A DNA stretch of 64,000 nucleotides from the NCBI RefSeq assembly GCF_900009135.1, contig NZ_LT797704.1, positions 148,064 through 212,063 of the forward strand, given 5' to 3'. The notes beneath the pieces were generated by a model. It saw nothing but the letters and a program-made list of their open reading frames with translations. It did no database searches and was not told where the DNA came from. Below are positions 34,001 through 42,119 of this stretch, one piece after another (positions within the stretch are counted from its first letter, which is position 1; every line of letters starts with the position of its first letter). The DNA is from Planktothrix sp. PCC 11201 (GTDB lineage: Bacteria; Cyanobacteriota; Cyanobacteriia; Cyanobacteriales; Microcoleaceae). The translations under genes and the position numbers were made by a program.

Positions 34001-35814
34001 ATAATTGCTTCTGGTTCATATCCTCCCGCCGGATTATAAATCCAAGTGTAGCGTAACTCTACATCCTGATTAAACACAACAATAGGCGAATTTTTTAGCG
34101 TAATTTTAAATCGTTCTTCACTAAACCGTAGAGCCGCTTCCGTTTGTTTTCTTTCAATTGCCGTTGCTAGAATATTCGCCACAGTTTGCAAATAATTTAC
34201 ATCATCTTCGCTAAACAGTTGATTTTTTTTACCATAAATGTCTAACTGTCCTAAGTGCTGATAATTTTGCCCCATAATCGGAACACAAATTCCTTGATTG
34301 AGAAAATTAAACTTGCCATAATTAAGTTCTGTTGGCTGTAAATTCTGCCTATATTTGCAGCTACCAGAAAATAAGTTAGATGTTAAATCCTCCTGATTGT
34401 CGGGGTCTGGATTTCTGTTCAAGGATGGTAAAACTAGGGGCTCGTGACTCAGAAGGATATAATTTTCCAAGGGTTCATCCCAAACTGCTAAGGTGAGAAA
34501 ATTTTCCCCGGAATAATATTCTAAAACTTTGCAATACTCAACGTTTAAATTGTTAGCAATCTGAATCACTACTTCATTAATTAGGGAAACTAAATTCATT
34601 TCTGATAGGGCTTTTTGACCTAATTTGACAATAATCGCTTGTTGATTAGTCTTATTTTCTAATTGAGACTCTATTTTTTTTAACTCGACAACTTGGCGCT
34701 GGAGTTTTTCATTCATGAAAATTAGTTCTGTTGTCCGGTCAGCCACTCGAACTTCTAAATCTTGATTTAGGGTTTTTAACTCCGCTTCGGCTTGTTGACG
34801 CTCTACACCAGAGGCAATAATATTAGCAACGGCTTGTAAAAAATTAATTTCATCGGCGCTAAAGGTTCGTTGCTCCTGAGAATGAATTCCTAACACCCCA
34901 ACGGGCTTTTCTTTTCCAGAAATTAAAACTGTTACCCCACTAACAATATGATGATTGGAAAAAAATGCCGAACCGTTAAAGCGGGTTTCAACCCGCAAAT
35001 CCTCAGTGATAATCGGTTGTTTCATTAATAATGTATAGCCCGGTTGGGACTGGGGGCTATTGCTCAGAGTAACTCGCCCCACCGAACGAGGCCGCCAACC
35101 TAATCCCGCCGTTAACAAAAATGTGCTTTGGTTGGGGAGTAATTCCCAAATTTGAACATATTTGATCCCTAATGTTTTTCCCACCAAGGTCACAACCTTT
35201 TTGGCCAGGTGCCCTAAGTTGGTTTGTGAGAGGGCATATTGACCTAATTCGGCAATCACCTGTTGTTGTCGGGCGCGACGCTTGAGTTCCTGTTGGGCTG
35301 TTTCACGAATAGTGACATCCTGCACTAAAGATAAAAGAGAAATAACTCGCCCATTTTCATTTTTTAAAGCAGAATTGTACCATTCACAATATACTAAATT
35401 CCCCTGTTTTGTGTAGTTCCGATTGCAACAGATATTCCGGTTTTCCTCACCATTGAGCAACCGCGACGAGATCGCATTTACCTGTTCTAAATCCTCTGGA
35501 TATACAAATTCCCAGTTATTCCAATGGCGATTCAGAAGTTCTTCTGCCTTCCATCCAAAGATTTTTTCGGCTTGGGGCGACCACCGTTTGACCCGAAACT
35601 GCTCATCCCACTCAATCACAGCTAAAGGAGAATTTTCGACGTGAAAGATTAACTGTTGATGGGCTTGTTCTAATTTAGCTTCTATGGTTGGTTGCGCGCT
35701 GGAGTCGAGGGGGAGTTGGAGTTCCCGCAGGCGTTGTTGTACCCGTTGTTCAATGATTTGTTCCTGTTGGTCAAGGAGGTGTTGCCTCTCTGCTTTTTTA
35801 TTATTTTTTGTCAT
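31012..35814 (-). CDS. Multisensor PAS/GAF histidine kinase of the HisKA_2 type
   Basis: The 1600 residues run approximately as PAS (50-175), GAF (185-340), coiled coil, GAF (390-560), PAS (565-690), PAS (690-815), LOV-like PAS (815-940), GAF (945-1115), PAS (1130-1260), PAS (1265-1390). A HisKA_2/HATPase core follows, with EIHHRVKNNLLVVS (His1403/1404). The LOV-like PAS has the GKNSRFLQG core motif with Ser866 where the photoactive Cys of LOV domains sits. The third GAF resembles cyanobacteriochromes (TRFQVQAKLAVPI) and keeps Cys1047, but lacks DXCF and the usual following His. There is no membrane helix, so this is a cytosolic integrator. Adjacent receiver genes are likely partners. Confidence 0.9.
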   Translation of the reverse strand: MTKNNKKAERQHLLDQQEQIIEQRVQQRLRELQLPLDSSAQPTIEAKLEQAHQQLIFHVENSPLAVIEWDEQFRVKRWSPQAEKIFGWKAEELLNRHWNNWEFVYPEDLEQVNAISSRLLNGEENRNICCNRNYTKQGNLVYCEWYNSALKNENGRVISLLSLVQDVTIRETAQQELKRRARQQQVIAELGQYALSQTNLGHLAKKVVTLVGKTLGIKYVQIWELLPNQSTFLLTAGLGWRPRSVGRVTLSNSPQSQPGYTLLMKQPIITEDLRVETRFNGSAFFSNHHIVSGVTVLISGKEKPVGVLGIHSQEQRTFSADEINFLQAVANIIASGVERQQAEAELKTLNQDLEVRVADRTTELIFMNEKLQRQVVELKKIESQLENKTNQQAIIVKLGQKALSEMNLVSLINEVVIQIANNLNVEYCKVLEYYSGENFLTLAVWDEPLENYILLSHEPLVLPSLNRNPDPDNQEDLTSNLFSGSCKYRQNLQPTELNYGKFNFLNQGICVPIMGQNYQHLGQLDIYGKKNQLFSEDDVNYLQTVANILATAIERKQTEAALRFSEERFKITLKNSPIVVFNQDVELRYTWIYNPAGGYEPEAIIGKFDFDIFSVENAIQLTQLKQQVLNTKVGLRKEVTTNLEEDFQCHDLTIDPLLDLEGNIIGITGAALDITDRKKAELELQESQRFIQRITDAIPNILYIYDLIETRNIYVNQEIIKILGYTPEQTLEKGSNFLSEVIHPEDYIRLAKHYQKIATANDDEILEFEYRIKDTQGNWHWLVSRDTIFARTSDGKPKQILGTATDITERKKVEEQLRLSERAIAYSSNGIVITDARQPDNPIVFVNPAFEKVTGYSAAEALGKNSRFLQGKDHNQPELQQIKNSLKQTKNCNVVLRNYRKDGSLFWNELNISPIYDQEGNLTHYLGIQNDITENKLAEERLAQQVIRERLIATITQRIRESLDLKSILSTMVTEVKQFLKTDRVLVYRIYNDYTGCVISEAVSPEWCSLSEQTFSEEIFPSECHNHYIQGKICSIANINNGHILPCLVEFLTRFQVQAKLAVPIVENGTLWGLLIAHQCSQTRQWEELEISLLEQITSQLAIAIQQSELYEQLQTELKERSLAQQSLLVSQERLKYLLFSSPGIIYSAKPGGDYQTTFISDNIKTLLGYDVSEFTQPGFWLSHIHPEDIEKIINQLSPLSPLFEQGYCSYEYRFQHRDGSYRWMYDQAKLILDAQGNPLEIVGYWIDISDRKRIEEQLWATTSRLSTLIENLQLGVLVKDEFQRIVLINQAFCDLFKIKESSDQLIGIDGKTFSIEYQNLFSDPAQFIIRNKEVMGRKRVITNEEISLVDGRTFERDYVPIIIQGVSQGHLWMYRDVTERKKAEDTLVTSLREKEVLLKEIHHRVKNNLLVVSNLLEFQSDYIQEPGLIKVLDDSRNRIYSMALIHEKLYRSTNLEKINFGDYLEDLIDNLFESYNIQAGRIEFELDIEPVGLNIETAQPCGLIVNELVSNTLKHAFPNGRSGIVYLGLHQNPEDKIILTVRDNGIGFPAGVDFRNVESLGMELVCTLTEQLEGTITLNRENGTLFTVSFSELQYRHRF

Positions 35815-35867
35815 AAATCACCGGATATTATAGTTATTTTTCAAAGAAAAAAAGCCATAGTCAACCG

Positions 35868-36962
35868 TCAAGCAGACAAAGGTAAATAAACGGTTACAAG
35901 AGTTTGGTGATCGCTGGGACTTTCTATGATCAGTTGACCTTGATGAAGTCCTATCAGTTTTTGGACAATGGCTAATCCTAATCCCGAACCCTGTTGTTCA
36001 TACAATTTGCGTTCAAACTGAACATGGGCTCCAATTTGAGCTATTTGTTGAGGGGTGATCTCTCGTCCATAGTTTTTAACTGATAAAACAAATTGATTGT
36101 CTTTAACAAATCCGTTAATTTCAATCGGTTGTCCGGGGGCGGAAAATTTCATGGCATTATCAACTAATTCTTCAACCAGTTTTTCTACTCTCATTTCTGC
36201 CATCGCGATCGCCACATCTTGTAGATTGAGAAATAAATCTGCCTCCCGTTTTTCCTCTTGAACTTGAGCCATTACTTTTTCCGTAATTACTGTTTGCGAG
36301 GATCGGGTTTTATCCTGACGTAAGCTGGCAATCTTTTTGGGATCGGTGGCAATTAGTTCTAATTCAGCATAGAGCAGAAAATTCATTGTCAACCGATACA
36401 AACGTTTACCCGATAGGGAAATTTGCTCGACAATTTCACGGATCTCATGAGTTTCCATAAAATCTAACTCATCGAGTAAAAGTTCCGTTGATGCCAAAAT
36501 TCCATTTAAAGGAGTTCTTAATTCATGGGGCAAGGAATGGGTAATATTGTTGCGAAGTTCATCTAATTTTTGCTGGGAAAATTTTTGAACTGAGGCTTTT
36601 TTTTCTAGTTGAGTGGCGATCGCTTTTAGTAATTCTTTGGGGGTAAAGGGTTTAATTAAATAATCATCTGCTCCCAGTTCCATGCCCTTTCGTAAGTCTA
36701 ATTTATCGGCTTTAGAAGTTAGAAAAATAAACGGAACTATCTTAGTTTCTGGTGCTTTTCTCAGGGCCTCTAATACCCCATGACCGTCCATTTCCGGCAT
36801 CACCACATCACATAAAATTAAATCAGGATTAAATTTTTGGGCAACTTGTAAACCGATCTTTCCATTCTCGGCAGAAAGGGTTTCAAATTCTTCAATTTCT
36901 AACAGTTCTAAAATGCTATCCCGAATTAATTGTTCATTTTCAATTACTAAAATTCTGGTCAT
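35868..36962 (-). CDS. Receiver-histidine kinase
   Basis: The 364-residue protein has a receiver (Asp52 in LILCDVVMPEMDG, KPF lysine) and a kinase core with LPHELRTPLNG (His146) and GSGLGLAIVQ. The first acidic motif reads IENEQ, with Asn in place of the second acidic residue. The 30-base gap to the next upstream gene and their near-identical receivers (AxNGKIGLQ, PDLILCDV) point to a duplication of the receiver. It lies between the GGDEF-EAL gene and the multisensor kinase on one strand, likely one operon. Confidence 0.88.
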   Translation of the reverse strand: MTRILVIENEQLIRDSILELLEIEEFETLSAENGKIGLQVAQKFNPDLILCDVVMPEMDGHGVLEALRKAPETKIVPFIFLTSKADKLDLRKGMELGADDYLIKPFTPKELLKAIATQLEKKASVQKFSQQKLDELRNNITHSLPHELRTPLNGILASTELLLDELDFMETHEIREIVEQISLSGKRLYRLTMNFLLYAELELIATDPKKIASLRQDKTRSSQTVITEKVMAQVQEEKREADLFLNLQDVAIAMAEMRVEKLVEELVDNAMKFSAPGQPIEINGFVKDNQFVLSVKNYGREITPQQIAQIGAHVQFERKLYEQQGSGLGLAIVQKLIGLHQGQLIIESPSDHQTLVTVYLPLSA

Positions 36963-36992
36963 TTTGATTTCCTCAATAATTTTGATTCAGGA

Positions 36993-38762
36993 TTATGATG
37001 GATGAGGTTGAGAAATATTTAATTGACTTCCACTTTTAACTAAAGTTTGAAAATCCTCTAAATTGAGCGGACGACTAAATAGATACCCCTGAATTTCATC
37101 ACATTGAAAGCTCTGCAAGATATTTAATTCTTCTTGAGTTTCTACCCCTTCAGCAATCACTTTTAAATTTAACAGATGAGCCATTGAAATTAAAGATTGC
37201 GTGATGGTGGCATTGATTTTATTAGTATGGAGATTGCGGACAAAAGATTGATCTATTTTCAGCACATCAAAGGGGAATTTTTGCAGATAGCTTAGGGAAG
37301 AATATCCCGTCCCAAAATCATCAATAGCTATGGTTACTCCCAAGGCTTTTAAAGCCTGTAACTGTTGGATGGATAATTCAGCATCTCGAATTAATAAACT
37401 TTCGGTTAATTCTAATTCTAAATAATCCGGTTCACAGCCCGTAGTGAGTAAAATCTCCATTAACTTTTGGCATAAATTAGGTGTTTGGAATTGCCGCCCC
37501 GATAAATTTACCGCCACGCGCAAACTTCCTAAACCTTGAGATCGCCAGGCTTGACTATGTTGACAGGCTTGAGATAAAACCCATTCGCCAATGGATTCAA
37601 TTAAACCCGTTTCTTCCGCAATAGGAATAAATTTTATTGGGGAAATCCTGCCCTTTTGGGGATGTTTCCAGCGAAGTAAGGCCTCCGCACCAATAATATT
37701 TCCCGTTTTCAAACTGACTTGCGGTTGATAGTAAAGTTCCAATTCTTCTCTTTCTAAAGCATACCGCAAAGCAACTTCTAAATCAATCCTTTCCGACAGT
37801 TGATGTTCCGAAGCAGGAATATAAAAACTATAATGATTTCCTCCTTGTTGTTTAACTTGATTCATGGCTTGTTTGGCCTCCCGCAGCAGGTGTTGAATAT
37901 CCCGACCATCTTGGGGATAAAGGGAAACTCCAGCACTAACGGTGATCAAAACTTCTCGATTTGTTAACACAAAGGGATCAGAGATCTGCTGTTGTAAGTT
38001 TTCAATTACGGTCTTAATCTGTTGTTGCTCCAAAATTGGTGGGAGTAAAATTGCAAATTGATTGCTATCAATATGAATAATAATATTATCAGCAGGTAAA
38101 CTTTTTCTTAACCGCTCGGCCACCGCTTTCAAAAGGGAATCTCCCCCTTCATAACCTAAAATATCGTTAATTCTACCAAACCGATCTATCCCTAAATAGA
38201 TAATCGGTATCATCCCATTTTGTTGCCAATTTTGATTAGCAACAGACAGCAATGAAAACTCATCCAACCTTTGTTGAAAATATTCCAACAGGGATAAACG
38301 GTTGGGTAAGTTAGTGGGGCTATCTTGATAAATTAATTGATTAAGTTTAGATTCAGCTATTTTTAATTGGTGAGTATAATTAGCTTTTAAAGTGGCATTT
38401 TTTTTCAAACGAATCACAATGGCTTTGAGTAATTCTGTGGGGGTGAAAGGCTTGGTTAGATAATCATCAGCCCCAAGCTGCATTCCTTTTCGCAGGTCGC
38501 CGACATCGGAGTTTGCTGTTAAGAAGATGAAGGGAATAGTTGCCGTGACCGGATTTTTTTGTAAAGCAACGAGAACCCCATAACCGTCGATTTCCGGCAT
38601 CGCCACATCACACAAAATTAAATCTGGTTGATGCTGAATTGCCAATTGTAAACCAATTTTGCCATTTCCGGCATTAAAAACTTCAAATTTTTCTGTTTCT
38701 AGTAATTCGATAATGTTATCTCTAATTAAGTCTTCATCCTCAATAACCAGAATTTTAGACAT
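36993..38762 (-). CDS. Receiver-GGDEF-EAL protein, probable c-di-GMP phosphodiesterase
   Basis: The 589 residues contain a receiver (Asp52 in LILCDVAMPEIDG), a GGDEF-like domain (about 140-310) and an EAL domain (about 325-575). The GGDEF signature is degenerate, reading HIDSNQFAILLP, so diguanylate cyclase activity is unlikely. The EAL domain keeps EALLRW, ELTESLL, IDDFGTGYSSL, LKIDQSF and AEGVETQEE, which fits hydrolysis of c-di-GMP under receiver control. It is the first gene of the minus-strand signalling run. Confidence 0.9.
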   Translation of the reverse strand: MSKILVIEDEDLIRDNIIELLETEKFEVFNAGNGKIGLQLAIQHQPDLILCDVAMPEIDGYGVLVALQKNPVTATIPFIFLTANSDVGDLRKGMQLGADDYLTKPFTPTELLKAIVIRLKKNATLKANYTHQLKIAESKLNQLIYQDSPTNLPNRLSLLEYFQQRLDEFSLLSVANQNWQQNGMIPIIYLGIDRFGRINDILGYEGGDSLLKAVAERLRKSLPADNIIIHIDSNQFAILLPPILEQQQIKTVIENLQQQISDPFVLTNREVLITVSAGVSLYPQDGRDIQHLLREAKQAMNQVKQQGGNHYSFYIPASEHQLSERIDLEVALRYALEREELELYYQPQVSLKTGNIIGAEALLRWKHPQKGRISPIKFIPIAEETGLIESIGEWVLSQACQHSQAWRSQGLGSLRVAVNLSGRQFQTPNLCQKLMEILLTTGCEPDYLELELTESLLIRDAELSIQQLQALKALGVTIAIDDFGTGYSSLSYLQKFPFDVLKIDQSFVRNLHTNKINATITQSLISMAHLLNLKVIAEGVETQEELNILQSFQCDEIQGYLFSRPLNLEDFQTLVKSGSQLNISQPHPS

Positions 38763-38799
38763 GGTTGTTTATCTCAAACAAATTTTTTATATAAAAAAT

Positions 38800-38849
38800 C
38801 GTAGTGAGTCTTTCACACCCTTAAGAGAGTCCTTCAGGACTCACTACGA
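38800..38849. repeat. Palindromic repeat, copy C
   Basis: CGTAGTGAGTCTTTCAC opens and AGTCCTTCAGGACTCACTACG closes a 50-base element between the malic enzyme stop and the GGDEF-EAL start. It has the same ends as copy B with a changed left hairpin. It may end the malic enzyme transcript. Confidence 0.75.
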
Positions 38850-38853
38850 TTAT

Positions 38854-40245
38854 TTAATTGCGGGCTAAACCTTCTTGACGGGCGGTATGGGTAACGGCAC
38901 TGGCGACGGCTGTCGCAACCCGTTTATCAAATACCGAAGGCACAACATATTCCCGATCTAAATCCGTGGGAGAAACTAAAGAGGCGATCGCATTTGCGGC
39001 TTCTAAATACATGGAAATGGTTAAACTTCTAGCTCCACAATCTAACACCCCTCGAAATAGACCGGGAAAGGCTAAAACATTATTAATTTGATTGGGATAA
39101 TCACTGCGTCCGGTTGCTACGACTGCGACATCATTTAGAATTAATTCCGGTTGAATTTCAGGAATCGGATTAGCCATAGCAAAAACAATAGGATTTTTCG
39201 CCATAGATCGCACCATTTCGGGAGTTACCACCCCAGGGGCACTAACTCCCATAAACACATCCGCATCCTTCATCGCATCCGCTAAAGTTCCCGATAAGTT
39301 AACGGCAAATTCCCGTTTTTGTGCGTTAATATCGGTGCGATTATGACTAATAATTCCCTTAGAATCACAGAGGGTAATATTCCGCACTCCGGCTTTTTTA
39401 AATAAACGGGCCATGGCAACCCCCGCAGCACCCGCCCCGTTTAAAACCAGGTGGATATCTTCCCGGGATTTTTTGACTAATTTTAGGGAATTAATTAACG
39501 CGGCTAAACTAACAATTGCCGTGCCATGTTGATCATCATGAAAAATCGGAATATCTAAAGATTCTCGCAGCCTGGCTTCAATTTCAAAACAGCGAGGAGC
39601 GGCGATATCTTCTAAATTTATGCCGCCGAAAACTGGGGCCAGATATTTAACCGTTTCGATAATTTTGTCAGTATCTTGGGTATCTAAACAAATCGGAAAG
39701 GCATCAACATCTCCAAATTCTTTAAATAGCATGGCTTTCCCTTCCATCACGGGTAAAGCTGCGCCGGGCCCTAAATTTCCCAAGCCTAAAACTGCACTAC
39801 CATCGGTCACAATCGCGACGGTATTTTGTTTAATGGTCAGTTGATAAATTTGTTCTGGATCTTCTGCGATCGCTTTACAAATTCGACCTACCCCGGGAGT
39901 ATAGGCCATGGCTAAATCCGATTGAGATTTGAGCGGAATTTTACTTTGAATACTGATTTTTCCGGCACGATGGAGATTAAATGTTCGGTCATAAACCGCT
40001 AATACTTTTAACTCAGTTAAATCTTTTACCGCTTGGACAATTTGTTCTGCGTGTTCCTCACTAGAGGCGTCCACACTGATTTCCCGAATGGTTTTGTGCA
40101 GAGTTTGTTCAATTAAATCAATTTGGCCTAAATTTCCCCCGACGGTGGCGATCGCTTGAAAAACACTAGCCAACATTCCGGCACGGTTAGGCAGTTCCAG
40201 ACGAATTGTAACGCTATAACTAGGATTCGGTGTTAAGTTAACCAT
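38854..40245 (-). CDS. NAD(P)-dependent malic enzyme with ACT domain
   Basis: Malic enzyme decarboxylates malate to pyruvate with NAD(P) reduction. The 463-residue protein has an N-terminal ACT domain (about residues 10-90, TIRLELPNRAGMLASVFQAI). The malic domain has SDLAMAYTPGVGRICKAI and VTDGSAVLGLGNLGP. The NAD-binding domain follows, with VLNGAGAAGVAMARLF. The ACT domain suggests allosteric control by a small ligand such as an amino acid. The fusion is known in cyanobacteria and other bacteria. Cofactor preference is not certain. Confidence 0.93.
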   Translation of the reverse strand: MVNLTPNPSYSVTIRLELPNRAGMLASVFQAIATVGGNLGQIDLIEQTLHKTIREISVDASSEEHAEQIVQAVKDLTELKVLAVYDRTFNLHRAGKISIQSKIPLKSQSDLAMAYTPGVGRICKAIAEDPEQIYQLTIKQNTVAIVTDGSAVLGLGNLGPGAALPVMEGKAMLFKEFGDVDAFPICLDTQDTDKIIETVKYLAPVFGGINLEDIAAPRCFEIEARLRESLDIPIFHDDQHGTAIVSLAALINSLKLVKKSREDIHLVLNGAGAAGVAMARLFKKAGVRNITLCDSKGIISHNRTDINAQKREFAVNLSGTLADAMKDADVFMGVSAPGVVTPEMVRSMAKNPIVFAMANPIPEIQPELILNDVAVVATGRSDYPNQINNVLAFPGLFRGVLDCGARSLTISMYLEAANAIASLVSPTDLDREYVVPSVFDKRVATAVASAVTHTARQEGLARN

Positions 40246-40328
40246 ATTTAGTATTAATTAGCTGTCCATTGGGTATGATATCACCGCAGATCAAGATCAG
40301 TCTGTAGTTGAAGCATGACATATAGAAA

Positions 40329-40400
40329 TGGGTAATGGGCAAGGGGGAATTACGAATTATGAATTACGAGGGGGTAAGGGGTAATAGATAATGGGTAATG
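40329..40400. repeat. Mixed short repeats (GGGTAATG and GAATTACGA)
   Basis: GGGTAATG occurs at both ends of the tract, with related GGGGTAAT in between. In the middle, GAATTACGA and GAATTATGAATTACGA repeat. The composition matches the other STRR-like tracts in this window. Confidence 0.55.
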
Positions 40401-40420
40401 CTGCTATATATCGAATTTTT

Positions 40421-40555
40421 TTAATACTGCTGCTGGAGTTGCAGGTAATAGCTGAGGTTAGCTAAGGTAATATAGTGATCGACATATTTCGGAGTGGGTG
40501 TTTTTTCCAGCGCTCGCTTTACTTGCTTTTTTCGCTGATTTTTTGAGGATTCCAT
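40421..40555 (-). CDS. Possible small basic protein
   Basis: A 44-codon frame starts at ATG 40555 (an in-frame ATG at 40564 would add three residues) and ends at TAA 40421. The product has a lysine-rich N-terminus (SSKNQRKKQVKRALEK) and a hydrophobic/aromatic end (HYITLANLSYYLQLQQQY). It has no recognised family and a weak ribosome binding site. Its amphipathic pattern and defined position make it a candidate only. Confidence 0.4.
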   Translation of the reverse strand: MESSKNQRKKQVKRALEKTPTPKYVDHYITLANLSYYLQLQQQY

Positions 40556-40720
40556 AGTGATCATCTCGGGTTAGGGTGGGCGGTCTACCTTGATTATCTA
40601 ATAATATCTGATCTGTTCACCCTTGATAGTCTCAGATCTGTTAATTTTTGGGGTGATCCGCACCAGAATCAGACAAAACAAGTGAAATTGTTGACTCCAT
40701 TAATAAGATTAATCAGGACA

Positions 40721-41470
40721 ATGGTTTTATCGGATTTTCAGTTATCTTCCCAGACGGTTCATATTTGGCAAACCAATCTAACACGATCGCCTCAACACCT
40801 AGAATTTTATCAAAGTATTCTGGCTGATGATGAGCTAAAACGAGCGAGACGGTTTAAGTTTGAACGAGATCAACAGGCATTTACGATTGCCAGGGGAACA
40901 TTAAGAATGATTCTCAGCCGCTATTTAAACCTTTCTCCAAAACAGATTTACTTTAAGTACAGTTCTAATGGAAAACCGAGTTTAGATCAAGCTTCCTTAC
41001 CCCTAAAGTTTAATTTATCTCATGCCTATGGGAAAGCGATGTATGCGATCGCCCTTGAAGAAAATATCGGCATAGATATAGAATATATTCGGGAAATTGA
41101 AGTTCTATCTCTGGCAAAACGCTTTTTTTGTGACTCTGAATACCAGTGGTTGAATTCCCTTAATTCAGAAAAACAATATTCGGCATTTTTTCAACTCTGG
41201 ACTTGCAAAGAAGCCTATTTAAAAGCCACGGGAGAAGGTTTAGTTGGGTTAGAGGATATTGAAATTGCAACTCCTCTGGATTCAGACTTAAAAATTTTAA
41301 AAATTTCCCAGGATTCGGAATTAGCTAAAAATTGGACGTTACAAAGAATTGAAACCGCAGAAAACTATCTAGCAACCTTGGCAATTAAGGGAATAAATTA
41401 TCAGTTTAAATATAGACAATGGACTGAAGAAGAGGAAATTGAGTATAATATTATGGCTAAATATAGATGA
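40721..41470 (+). CDS. 4'-phosphopantetheinyl transferase (Sfp/HetI type)
   Basis: The enzyme moves phosphopantetheine from CoA to the serine of acyl or peptidyl carrier proteins. The Mg-binding motif GIDIEYIR and the FFQLWTCKEAYLKATGEGL segment are intact, as is FNLSHAYGKAMYAIA. Residue count from ATG 40721 is 249; a GTG at 40682 would add 13 residues. Cyanobacteria often have only this Sfp-type enzyme for fatty acid, polyketide and peptide carriers. A Uma2-family gene follows. Confidence 0.92.
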   Translation: MVLSDFQLSSQTVHIWQTNLTRSPQHLEFYQSILADDELKRARRFKFERDQQAFTIARGTLRMILSRYLNLSPKQIYFKYSSNGKPSLDQASLPLKFNLSHAYGKAMYAIALEENIGIDIEYIREIEVLSLAKRFFCDSEYQWLNSLNSEKQYSAFFQLWTCKEAYLKATGEGLVGLEDIEIATPLDSDLKILKISQDSELAKNWTLQRIETAENYLATLAIKGINYQFKYRQWTEEEEIEYNIMAKYR

Positions 41471-41543
41471 CAATTTATCTAATTAATGTTAATATTGTCA
41501 GTAGATAGCCATTCAATAGCCTAGATTAATACAGGAAAAAATC

Positions 41544-42119
41544 ATGATTGCTAATTTTCAAGATTCTCCAAAAATGACATCAGAAGAATACCTAAAATGG
41601 GAAGCCACACAGGAAATGCGCCATGAATATGTCGATGGTGAAATTGTGGCAATGACCGGAGGGAGTATTCCTCATAATGACATTGCTCTTAACTTATATA
41701 CCTCACTCAGACCCCATTTACGTCAAAGAGGATGTCGAGTTAATGTCTCCGATGTGAAAGTTCAGGCTAATCAAAACAGTCGTTATTTTTATCCAGATTT
41801 AGTCATAACTTGTGATCCTGAAGATTTAAAATCTCGTAAGTTTATTCAAAACCCTAAAGTTATTGTTGAGGTTCTTTCCCCCAGTACCGCTAGTTATGAT
41901 TGCACAAAAAAACTCAAATATTATCGCCAGATTCCTAGTTTACAAGAGTATGTGTTAATTGATTCAGAATCGATGAGTGTTGAGATTTATCATCGGGGAG
42001 AAGGAAAAATGTGGTATTATTATGAATACACAAATGGAGATGCGATCGCATTACAAAGCATAGAATTTGAATGTCCGATTGAGCTTTTATATGAAGGAAT
42101 TATCTTTGATCAGGAGTAA
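41544..42119 (+). CDS. Uma2-family (DUF820) PD-(D/E)XK nuclease-like protein
   Basis: The 191-residue protein has the family pattern: SEEYLKWEATQEMRHEYVDGEIV at the N-terminus (in part), then FYPDLVITCD and KVIVEVLSPSTASYD, then YVLIDSE. The Asp and Glu-x-Leu residues match a PD-(D/E)XK core. Uma2 genes are abundant in cyanobacteria and their role is not settled. The last 20 bases overlap the convergent ethylene-receptor-like gene. A second, longer Uma2 gene lies at 51943-52755. Confidence 0.85.
   Translation: MIANFQDSPKMTSEEYLKWEATQEMRHEYVDGEIVAMTGGSIPHNDIALNLYTSLRPHLRQRGCRVNVSDVKVQANQNSRYFYPDLVITCDPEDLKSRKFIQNPKVIVEVLSPSTASYDCTKKLKYYRQIPSLQEYVLIDSESMSVEIYHRGEGKMWYYYEYTNGDAIALQSIEFECPIELLYEGIIFDQE

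Larger units (their letters stand above)
40246..40681. other. Intergenic region with repeats and one small frame
   Basis: The 436 bp between divergent malic enzyme and phosphopantetheinyl transferase genes contain an STRR-like GGGTAAT / GAATTACGAATTATG repeat tract (about 40329-40400) and a possible small minus-strand gene (40421-40555). The rest is AT-rich with no clear signal. Confidence 0.6.
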
